In this document: positions 19,901-26,787 of the stretch, one piece after another
Position numbering within the stretch: position 1 is the stretch's first letter
How the letters are laid out: every line of letters begins with the position of its first letter
Origin: a virus
IMG/VR virus record: IMGVR_UViG_3300035670_001083
Span: 1 to 26,787 of that record
DNA: 26,787 bases
Direction: 5' to 3' (one strand)
The notes under the pieces: generated by a model
Database searches by the model: none
The model's input: the letters and a program-made list of their open reading frames with translations, nothing else
Told to the model about the DNA's origin: nothing
Position numbers and translations under genes: made by a program

Positions 19901-22900
19901 TGGCAGTCAAACCTATTGATCAGCGCATTGACGACATGGCCATTGCGGCTGCCGAGGAAACCACCGAGACCGGCAATGTACTGACAGACCAGCAGGCCAT
20001 TGAGCCACCAGTCAGCGTGATGCCCGAGGAGGGCGTGCAAGTGGCTGGCAAGCTTGAGGCACTCAAAGGTCTGGGCGCAGTTATCAAGGAAATCACCAAG
20101 ACTGAGCCACCGGCTGTCACTGATCCGCTTAAGCGCATTGAGAAGCCCACGCCTGATGCCCCGGAGGTAACGCCAGGCGATATCCCTGCGGATGTCAAGA
20201 AAGAGCTGCGTAAGTCTGCACCTGTGCGTGTGGTGGGCGATAAGGTCATTGTGCAGCCTGAGTCTGCTGAGACCATGTCGAGGATTGTGGAGATTATGGA
20301 GACTGCCCCGGTTGCTGGTAGGCCACCAGAAGTCAGGCCCAATCTGGATATGTTCAGGTCTGAGGATGATGTTAAGAAGTTTGCCGTGGCCGCCACCGAG
20401 CATTGGAAGGACTGGGTGGATGTGCAGCGCAGGGCTGGCAGAACCATTGAAGACATTATTGATGAGGCCGAGCGATTTCTAGTAGTCGAGGGTGCAGGCA
20501 AGGCCTTAAGGATGCTGATTAACCGCAAGCCCGGGGACAGACCCTTTACCGATGTGGAGTCTGCTGCCGCTATGATTGCTAGGCTTGACCTGGCCAATGT
20601 GGTGAACAAGGAAATTGACCTGGCCCTGGAGAGCAATGACCCAGACCAGATGCTCAAGGCCACTAGGCTTATGACCACCTTTGGCTATGTCAATGCTGCC
20701 GAGCTGGGCAATGCTGCTGATTATGGCCGTGGCATGGCATTAAGGCGCATGATCCCTGGGCCTGATGAGGGTAGGGTCAGAAGGATGCAGGCCATCGTAG
20801 AACAGGTTAGGCCTGCTGCTGGGCCTGCCACCCCGGTGCCTGGGCAAGAGGGCATCATGCCTGCTACTGCCACACCCGTGACCTCTGCCATGGATCAGCT
20901 TGCAGAGATGGGTGGTGCTGACAATGTCAAGCTTGCCTTGCAGGCTTTCCGAGCATTGCCAGATCAGGATGCTAGGGCTTCTTTTGCAGCTCGACTAAGC
21001 AGGGCAACCCTGGACTCTGTGGCTGAGATCTACACCAGTTCCCTGGTATCAAACCCGGTTACCCATGCCTATAACTTCCTGGGCACGCCTATCCATGTCA
21101 GCATGATGCTGGCCGAGCGATACGCTGCTGCCAAGTTTACGGGTGACAAAGAGCGTGCTGCTGCGATTATGTCTGGTCTGCGTGCCATGCCCAAATACTT
21201 CAACCAGGCACTTGCTGCCGGTGCTAGGGCATGGAAGACTGAGATGCCCTCGGACATGACTAGCAAGTTTGACCAAGATCGGATTGCTGTAACGCCACAA
21301 AACTTTGGCGTGGCACCTGACACCATGCTTGGCAAGACCATCGACTACTGGGGCCAGGGCATGAGGCTGCTAGGCTTCCGCATCCTGACCACCACAGACG
21401 AGACCTATAAGGCTTTACTGCGTGGCATGGAGATGGAGATGCAGGCTTCTTACGAGGCAGGCAAGGCTTTCAACTTCAAGCTTGATGAAGGTGGCACGGT
21501 TGATGATGCTACGAACCTGGCACGGGATGCCTATCAGCGTGCCATGGCCTCAGATGCCAACTACGACCAGGCTGCCGAGTTTGCCAAGATTGCCACCTTC
21601 CAAGACGATCTGCCCGGCAAGTTCTTAGCTGGGGCGCAACAGGTGATGACGCACCCTGTGGCCAAGCTTATGGGCTTCCCATTCTTCAAGACTCCCATGC
21701 AGATTGCCTTACGCATTCAGGAGCGCACACCACTGGCCGTGATCATGCCCAGGTTCTGGAAGGCTATTACTGCACCTGACACAGAGACCGAGCGCAGCGT
21801 GGCATTGGCCAAGTTCGGCATGGGGTCGATGATCGGCACCAGCATTATGACTGCCCACTATGCAACGGGCGAGGATGTCATCTTTACAGGCTATGGCCCA
21901 AGCAAACCCACAGAGCGTAACCGCTGGCTGGAGAAGCATGACCCTTATTCGATTGGCGTGAAGCAGCCTGATGGCAGCTACAAGTGGGTGAGCTATGCCA
22001 GGTACGATCCTATCTCTGGAATCCTGGCAGGCTGGGCAGATACCCGTGACACCATCCTGAAGATGGACGATCCAGAGGCAGAAGAGAATCTGCTGATGGA
22101 CATGAGCCTAGCCACCTTCCATTACATGACCGAGACACACCCCATGATCGACTTTGTCTCGGAGCTGAACTACACACTAGGCCCAAGCTTTGACCCGGCT
22201 GCCGATAAGTTTGAGCGCATCCAAGAGCTGCTGCAGAAGCAAGTCACCGATGTTGCCATGAATGTCGGCCAGAGCATGGTGACTGGTGGACTATACCCAC
22301 AGTCATTGGCTGCCACCCTGGAGCGATACAACAACCCCTTTGCCAGGTCTACCCTGCCCGAGGATCAGTATGCTTACCTCGATGGCCCTGGCTTTAGGAT
22401 CAGTCTGCGTGGTGCCTATGAGTCTATCCAGAAGGCACGGGCCAGGAACCCCTTATTCTCGGATGCTACCTTTGTGCGGCACAACGAGTGGTTTGAGCCT
22501 GTCCAGATTGGCACGGGTGATCTCACCACCTTCCTGCCGATGCGGGTGCAGACCAAGCGATTCAATGCGATTAACACCGAACTGGAATCCTTGGGTGCTG
22601 GGTTTGAACCACTACGCAAGAGCATGGGCGAATCCATGATTAAGCTCAATGACCAGCAGTTTGAAAGATACAAGGAGTTGTATAACCACCCCACCCGATC
22701 TGCCTTTGCCTTGCAGGCCTTGGCCGGGTTCAGCAATGAAGAGGTGGCTGCCATGACCGAAAAGCAGAAGGCTGCTGCCATCAAAGACCTGGAGCAGGAC
22801 TATCCCACCAGGGCGCAGTTCCTCATGGGCCTGATCAATTCTGAGGAATATCAGATGACCGTGGATGCTGACACGGCAGAGTTCAGGGGCATGGAGAAGG

Positions 22901-23088
22901 GTGAGAAGCTTGATGCCCTGAAGAGCTACAACAGTGTCTATAAGTCTATGGCCAAGCAGCTCATGATCATGGAGTTCCCAGAGCTGCAGCGTCTGATCGA
23001 ACAGCGTGACGAGTTCCAGAAGAAGGAAGGCAAGCTGCCAAGGGCACTGCCACTGTCACAAAAAACACTTCAAAGACTTGAGCAATGA
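19900..23088 (+). CDS. Large internal/ejection protein, gp16-like position
   Basis: A 1062-residue protein starting on the last base of the previous stop. It is the largest gene here and sits where T7 gp16 lies. Residues about 1-130 are Glu/Pro/Val-rich and flexible. Helical stretches follow, and about residues 380-440 contain SLVSNPVTHAYNFLGTPIHV and AIMSGLRAMPKYFNQALAAG, a segment common in large phage virion proteins. A hydrophobic region near residues 635-655 (KFGMGSMIGTSIMTAHYATG) could cross the membrane. I see no lytic transglycosylase or other muralytic motif, unlike T7 gp16. It should be ejected first or last into the host and help DNA entry; that function is inferred from position and size. 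Confidence 0.65.
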   Translation: MAVKPIDQRIDDMAIAAAEETTETGNVLTDQQAIEPPVSVMPEEGVQVAGKLEALKGLGAVIKEITKTEPPAVTDPLKRIEKPTPDAPEVTPGDIPADVKKELRKSAPVRVVGDKVIVQPESAETMSRIVEIMETAPVAGRPPEVRPNLDMFRSEDDVKKFAVAATEHWKDWVDVQRRAGRTIEDIIDEAERFLVVEGAGKALRMLINRKPGDRPFTDVESAAAMIARLDLANVVNKEIDLALESNDPDQMLKATRLMTTFGYVNAAELGNAADYGRGMALRRMIPGPDEGRVRRMQAIVEQVRPAAGPATPVPGQEGIMPATATPVTSAMDQLAEMGGADNVKLALQAFRALPDQDARASFAARLSRATLDSVAEIYTSSLVSNPVTHAYNFLGTPIHVSMMLAERYAAAKFTGDKERAAAIMSGLRAMPKYFNQALAAGARAWKTEMPSDMTSKFDQDRIAVTPQNFGVAPDTMLGKTIDYWGQGMRLLGFRILTTTDETYKALLRGMEMEMQASYEAGKAFNFKLDEGGTVDDATNLARDAYQRAMASDANYDQAAEFAKIATFQDDLPGKFLAGAQQVMTHPVAKLMGFPFFKTPMQIALRIQERTPLAVIMPRFWKAITAPDTETERSVALAKFGMGSMIGTSIMTAHYATGEDVIFTGYGPSKPTERNRWLEKHDPYSIGVKQPDGSYKWVSYARYDPISGILAGWADTRDTILKMDDPEAEENLLMDMSLATFHYMTETHPMIDFVSELNYTLGPSFDPAADKFERIQELLQKQVTDVAMNVGQSMVTGGLYPQSLAATLERYNNPFARSTLPEDQYAYLDGPGFRISLRGAYESIQKARARNPLFSDATFVRHNEWFEPVQIGTGDLTTFLPMRVQTKRFNAINTELESLGAGFEPLRKSMGESMIKLNDQQFERYKELYNHPTRSAFALQALAGFSNEEVAAMTEKQKAAAIKDLEQDYPTRAQFLMGLINSEEYQMTVDADTAEFRGMEKGEKLDALKSYNSVYKSMAKQLMIMEFPELQRLIEQRDEFQKKEGKLPRALPLSQKTLQRLEQ

Positions 23089-23121
23089 TCGTAAAATCTA
23101 ATTATCTAAAGGAGTTAGGCG

Positions 23122-24951
23122 ATGGCCGTACCTATTAGCAATGTAACCAGGCGCACGGTGTTTGCCCCATCAGGCACGGGGCCATACGCCTTTACCTTCG
23201 AGATTCTGGCTGCCACCGATATCGAGGTCTATAAGGGAGATACCCTGCTGACCTTGACCACCGATTACACGGTCACGATTAACCCAAATGGCACAGGGTC
23301 TGTAACGCTGGTGCTTACAGCAGGCACATCGAACATCACCATTGTGGGTGCCAGGGCGATTGAGCGCACCACAGACTTTGTGACGGGTGGTGACTTCTTT
23401 GCTAACACCGTTAACACTGAGCTGGACAGCTTAACAATTTTTGCACAGCAAAACTCAGAGGCAGTCACTCGATCTATTCAGGCACCTGTCACTGACCCGA
23501 CCACCATTGACATGACCCTGCCGGTGAAGGCAAGCAGGGCTGGCAAATACCTGTCGTTTAATGCCAGCACGGGTGATCCAGAGGTGGTGAATACTGTGGT
23601 GGATGTCACTACAGTGGCAGGCATTGCGGCTAATGTAACCACCGTAGCGGGCATCGCAGCTAATGTAACCACAGTGGCAGGCGTGAGTGCTGATGTCACG
23701 ACTGTTGCGGGTATCGCTGCAAATGTCACGACTGTTGCTGGGATAAGTGCCAATGTAACGACAGTGGCCGGGATCAGTGCTGATGTCACTACGGTTGCTG
23801 GCGATGCTGCAGACATTGCAACGGTGGCCGGTATCTCTGCCGATGTGACTGCGGTGGCTGCGATTGACTCGGATGTTACTGCTGTGGCCGGGGATGCAAC
23901 AGACATTGGCACGGTGGCTGCAGACCTGGCTGGATCGGACACCATTGGCACAGTAGCAGGCATTGCCGCTGATGTATCGACAGTGGCTGGCATCAGCGCA
24001 GATGTGACGACAGTGGCAGCCGATGGCACAGACATAGGCACGGTAGCTGGAATCAGTGCGGATGTGACAACAGTGGCTGGTATATCAGCTAATGTCACAA
24101 CGGTTGCAAACATCAGTGCGAATGTCACCACCGTGGCTGGGATCAGTTCGGATGTCACCACTGTGGCCACCAATGTGGCAGACATCACAAACTTCTCAGA
24201 TGTCTACCTTGGGCCTAAGACTTCTGACCCGTCTACCAGGAATGACCTCAGTGCATTGCAGGCCGGTGATCTTTACTTTGACACGGTCAATGATGTAATG
24301 AAGGTGTATGACGGTGCTGCCTGGGTGGCTGCCTATGCTTCCCTTGCTGGTGCATTGGTGGCTACCAATAACCTCTCAGACCTTACAGACACCTCTGCTG
24401 CTAGGACAAACTTAGGCCTATCTGCCCTGGCCACTACAACGCCAGGCACGGGTGTTGCCACCTTTTTGGCCACGCCATCCTCTGCCAATCTTCTTTCTGC
24501 TTTGACCGATGAGACTGGTACAGGCGTTGCGGTGTTTGGTACAAACCCGACACTGACGGGTGCAACCATGGCAGGCGAGCTGGCCTGTGCAGATCAGATT
24601 GTCAGCAGGCCTACACTCAAAGACTACGCAATTGAAGGGCAGGCAGTAGGTAACACAGGTGCGACCAGGACGCTGGATCTCAATGATGCTAACTTCTTCA
24701 GTGCAACCTTGGATCAGGCTTGTACCTTTACCTTCTCTGATCCCCCTGCCTCTGGTGACTTTGGTGCCTTTGTGCTGGAGCTAACGAATGGCGGTGCGTT
24801 TGTAGCCACATGGCCTGCTGCTGTGGACTGGCCTGGTGGTGTAGCACCAACACTGACTGCTGCTGGCGTGGATCAGCTTGTGTTCACCACTAGGGATGCT
24901 GGCACAACATGGCTAGGGTTTGTAGCTGGCCTTGACATTAAATCGCCTTAA
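23122..24951 (+). CDS. Tail fibre protein with T7-type N-terminus and decapeptide repeats
   Basis: A 609-residue protein with a good AAAGGAG site. Residues about 1-150 are the tail-attachment domain: FAPSGTGPYAFTFEILAATD, IEVYKGDTLL, NITIVGARAIERTTDF with the R-T-T-D-F hallmark, then NTELDSLTIFAQQNSEAV. Residues about 162-354 are nearly pure decapeptide repeats. A short domain (DVYLGPKTSDPSTRNDLSAL, GDLYFDTVNDVMKVYDGAAW) follows, then NNLSDLTDTSAARTNLGL and a C-terminal beta region ending FTTRDAGTTWLGFVAG. No chaperone or enzymatic domain is visible at the end. It should form the trimeric host-recognition fibre. The spacing region before it (23089-23121) has TCTAATTATCTAAAGGAG, possibly with a weak promoter. 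Confidence 0.88.
   Translation: MAVPISNVTRRTVFAPSGTGPYAFTFEILAATDIEVYKGDTLLTLTTDYTVTINPNGTGSVTLVLTAGTSNITIVGARAIERTTDFVTGGDFFANTVNTELDSLTIFAQQNSEAVTRSIQAPVTDPTTIDMTLPVKASRAGKYLSFNASTGDPEVVNTVVDVTTVAGIAANVTTVAGIAANVTTVAGVSADVTTVAGIAANVTTVAGISANVTTVAGISADVTTVAGDAADIATVAGISADVTAVAAIDSDVTAVAGDATDIGTVAADLAGSDTIGTVAGIAADVSTVAGISADVTTVAADGTDIGTVAGISADVTTVAGISANVTTVANISANVTTVAGISSDVTTVATNVADITNFSDVYLGPKTSDPSTRNDLSALQAGDLYFDTVNDVMKVYDGAAWVAAYASLAGALVATNNLSDLTDTSAARTNLGLSALATTTPGTGVATFLATPSSANLLSALTDETGTGVAVFGTNPTLTGATMAGELACADQIVSRPTLKDYAIEGQAVGNTGATRTLDLNDANFFSATLDQACTFTFSDPPASGDFGAFVLELTNGGAFVATWPAAVDWPGGVAPTLTAAGVDQLVFTTRDAGTTWLGFVAGLDIKSP
23605..24183 (+). repeat. About 19 tandem decapeptide repeats in the tail fibre
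   Basis: Consensus V-T-T-V-A-G-I-S-A-D/N, 30 bases per unit, covering residues about 162-354. Most units are exactly ten residues; two near the middle carry one or two extra (around AADLAGSDTIGTVAG). Val, Ile and Ala recur at fixed spacing, so the region likely forms a regular trimeric coiled coil or beta-helix shaft. Codons differ between units (for example GTAACC, GTCACG, GTGACA for V-T), so the array is old or protein-selected rather than freshly duplicated. Confidence 0.9.
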
Positions 24952-24959
24952 GGACTGAC

Positions 24960-25976
24960 ATGGCAGACTTAACAGGAATGTTGCAAGCGGCTGCTGGTGC
25001 GGCTGGCGGTGCAGGGGGTGGAAGTTATATTGGTGTAGCACATGAAACCTCTCCTTTTTTCACTCTTCTCGATCACACCACTCCGGGAACGGTCAGTCTA
25101 GCCGCAACTTATACATTGGAAAGTAGTGGTCAAAAAAATGCTTTTAGCCCATTAGGCGACTATATCGCTGTAGCGAACAGTTTTCTCGCTCCATATTTTA
25201 CTCTTTTAGACCACACGACCCCCGGAACACTTAGTTTAGCCGCAACTTATACTTTCGTTAATAGTGCGATTACAACTGCTTTTAGTCCATCAGGTGATTA
25301 CATCGCCGTAGGAAATTCTCCCTCCCCTCCCGGTTTTACTCTTCTCGATCACACCACACCCGGAACAGTCAGCCTAGCTACAACTTATACGTTAACGGGT
25401 GGTGGTCGAAGTGTCTCCTTTAGTCCAGATGGTAATTACATAGCTGTTGCAAACACCGCTGTAGCGCCCTATTTTACTCTTCTTGATCACACCACACCCG
25501 GAACAGTCAGTTTAGCCGCAACTTATACGCTACCAAGTAATGGTGATGGCGTTGCCTTTAGCCCAGATGGTAATTACATCGCTGTAGCGCACAATGTCAT
25601 CGGTTTTACTCTTCTAGACCACACTACTCCCGGTTCTGTTAGTTTAGCAACAACGTATACGTTATCCAATGGTGCTGGAACTGGAACCGCTTTTAGCCAA
25701 TCAGGCGACTATATCGCTTTAGTGTTCGCCGCCGCCCCCTACTTCATACTTCTAGACCACACTACTCCCGGTACGGTTACCGTAGCTGCAACTTACACGC
25801 TAGCGGGCAATGGTAACAGCGCTGCTTTTAGTCCTTCTGATGAGTACATCGCTGTAGCGCACAACGCTTCTCCCTTCTTTACTCTTTTAGACCACACGAC
25901 ACCCGGTTCTGTTAGTTTAGCTGCAACTTATACATTAGCGGGTAATGGTCGAGGCGTTGCTTTTAGCCCCAACTAA
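24960..25976 (+). CDS. Seven-bladed beta-propeller protein, probable tail or receptor-binding accessory
   Basis: A 338-residue protein. A short N-terminus (MADLTGMLQAAAGAAGGAGG) looks like a virion-attachment tag. Seven tandem repeats of about 42-47 residues follow, each with F-T-L-L-D-H-T-T-P-G-T-V-S-L-A-A-T-Y-T-L, then A-F-S-P-x-G-D-Y-I-A-V-A-N. The A-F-S-P-D-G-x-Y-I-A-V phrase is the hallmark strand pair of WD40/YVTN-like propellers. The protein starts with a lone strand (SYIGVAHE) and ends with AFSPN, so the first strand would complete the last blade, the velcro closure of propellers. Synonymous codons appear AT-richer than in the fibre gene, which hints at separate origin. Propellers bind sugars or proteins, so host contact is likely but unproven. 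Confidence 0.7.
   Translation: MADLTGMLQAAAGAAGGAGGGSYIGVAHETSPFFTLLDHTTPGTVSLAATYTLESSGQKNAFSPLGDYIAVANSFLAPYFTLLDHTTPGTLSLAATYTFVNSAITTAFSPSGDYIAVGNSPSPPGFTLLDHTTPGTVSLATTYTLTGGGRSVSFSPDGNYIAVANTAVAPYFTLLDHTTPGTVSLAATYTLPSNGDGVAFSPDGNYIAVAHNVIGFTLLDHTTPGSVSLATTYTLSNGAGTGTAFSQSGDYIALVFAAAPYFILLDHTTPGTVTVAATYTLAGNGNSAAFSPSDEYIAVAHNASPFFTLLDHTTPGSVSLAATYTLAGNGRGVAFSPN
25059..25973 (+). repeat. Seven DNA-level repeats encoding propeller blades
   Basis: Seven units of roughly 130-140 bases, each containing a near-identical core such as CTTCTCGATCACACCAC or CTTTTAGACCACACGAC, followed by GGAAC or GGTTCTGTTAG and GCAACTTATAC. The DNA similarity is high enough for unequal recombination, which could add, remove or swap blades. 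Confidence 0.85.
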
Positions 25977-25977
25977 T

Positions 25978-26787
25978 ATGCAAACAGCCATCTACACCAT
26001 CGCAAAAAACGAAGTTCATAATGTTGCGGCTTTTATGAAGGCCGCTGACGGTGCGCCTGTCTATGTTCTTGACACAGGCTCAACGGACGACACAGTTAGC
26101 CTTCTTAAACAACACGGGGCCAGTGTCGAACAACAAGTTATAACCCCTTGGCGGTTTGATACGGCCCGTAATGTGGCCCTAGAAATGGTGCCGAGCAAGA
26201 CCGACGTTTGTGTTTCGTTGGACATGGACGAGGTGATTGAGCAGGGCTGGCAGACGAAGTTAAAAGCGCAATGGCATGGCAACATTGGCAACTACAAATA
26301 CATTGCTGAATGGAAAGACGAAGCCAAGACAATCCCTGCGGTGACAGCACCAAGAACTCGGCTTCATGCAAGACAAGGTTTTGAGTGGCATCGCAAGATT
26401 CACGAAGTCATTCGGCCTCTACCCGGCGTTCAGCTTCAAGACTGCGACACCGACATTTGGGTGCGGCATTACCAAGACGGCAAGCAACGGCATTACAGCG
26501 GTGCGCTGGATGAGTTAATAGCAGAAGACCCAAACGATCTGGATGCAAGACTGCAACGGGCTGGCGAGATGTTTCAAAAGAAAGAATGGGCCAAGGCACT
26601 TGTTGACTACACCTATTATGTCCGAGCATTAGCAGACGACCAGCGGCCTGTGTTGCGGCACCGTAAAGCAACAAGCTGGATTGCAATGGCCTACTGCTAC
26701 CATCATCTTGGCAACAACGATATGGCTTACCGTTCGTTTATTTATGCGGCGGCTGAAGAGCCGGGATGCCGTGAGGCATGGGGCAAT
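25978..26787 (+). CDS. Glycosyltransferase family 2-like protein with TPR-like C-terminal part, incomplete
   Basis: An open frame from ATG 25978, one base after the propeller stop, running off the window after 270 codons. It begins with a strand TAIYTIAKNEVHNVAAFMKA, then VYVLDTGSTDDTVSLL with Asp32 in the L-D-x-G-S-T-D-D-T loop of GT2 enzymes. Next come WRFDTARNVALEM and CVSLDMDEVIEQGW with Asp82-x-Asp84, the metal-binding DXD equivalent. From about residue 160 on, DELIAEDPNDLDARLQRAGE and AWIAMAYCYHHLGNNDMAYR-like segments look like helical TPR repeats. It should transfer a sugar; the acceptor is unknown. The C-terminus is missing here. Confidence 0.8.
   Translation, partial: MQTAIYTIAKNEVHNVAAFMKAADGAPVYVLDTGSTDDTVSLLKQHGASVEQQVITPWRFDTARNVALEMVPSKTDVCVSLDMDEVIEQGWQTKLKAQWHGNIGNYKYIAEWKDEAKTIPAVTAPRTRLHARQGFEWHRKIHEVIRPLPGVQLQDCDTDIWVRHYQDGKQRHYSGALDELIAEDPNDLDARLQRAGEMFQKKEWAKALVDYTYYVRALADDQRPVLRHRKATSWIAMAYCYHHLGNNDMAYRSFIYAAAEEPGCREAWGN

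Noticed and set aside
23078-23106. Weak promoter before the tail fibre gene
   Set aside because: The TTGAGC and AATTAT-like elements are too poor to call with confidence, though the gap is AT-rich.
23605-24183. CRISPR-like array
   Set aside because: The period is exactly 30 bases with no spacers and it is fully coding; it is a protein repeat.
23478-24188. Long minus-strand frame of 236 codons under the tail fibre
   Set aside because: It is the antisense of the decapeptide repeats and shows repeat-derived low complexity.

Overview
The window reads as part of a tailed double-stranded DNA phage genome of podovirus type. It holds a nearly complete T7-like packaging, head, tail and ejection cassette in the usual order: small terminase, large terminase, portal, scaffold, major capsid, tail tubular A and B, internal virion proteins, tail fibre. 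Almost all genes are on the + strand and many overlap by 1-14 bases, as expected for translationally coupled phage operons. No ribosomal RNA, tRNA or housekeeping gene was seen. The host cannot be fixed from the sequence; an aquatic proteobacterium is only a guess.

Left region (1-3118): a minus-strand pair (a small ORF, then the start of a serine recombinase cut by the window edge) is divergent from a + strand run of small early-type genes: ribbon-helix-helix regulator, unknown, PDDEXK-like nuclease, unknown, XF1762/GNAT-like, winged-helix protein. The 144-base divergent gap carries two copies of the palindrome AGATATCT. One lies between the -35 and -10 of the apparent recombinase promoter and the other overlaps the -10 of an apparently leaderless regulator promoter. 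A third copy lies just before the ribosome binding site at 3119. A 584-base gap (2535-3118) contains dyads, short direct repeats and possibly one small minus-strand Cys-rich gene.

Packaging and head (3119-12855): SSB-like protein, small terminase, small membrane protein, DUF3310 protein, large terminase, GNAT-like protein, several small conserved phage proteins (two of them about 50 codons), portal, Bbp19-like protein and scaffold. A clear intrinsic terminator, a sigma70-like promoter and a hairpin-rich leader of about 150 bases follow, ahead of the major capsid gene.

The most striking element is in the large terminase. A 318-residue intein interrupts the nuclease active-site region, and a complete HNH endonuclease gene with its own ribosome binding site and two zinc-binding modules lies inside the intein in a different reading frame. 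The intein frame stays open across the whole endonuclease gene, so about 650 bases appear to encode two proteins.

Tail and right end (12858-26787): two sugar-related genes (DUF115-like and a DXD glycosyltransferase) sit between capsid and tail genes. After tail tubular A and B come four internal or ejection proteins, a T7-type tail fibre with about 19 decapeptide repeats, a protein that looks like a seven-bladed beta-propeller with circular closure, and a glycosyltransferase-2/TPR-like gene running off the right edge. Polymerase, lysis and most replication genes are not in this window.
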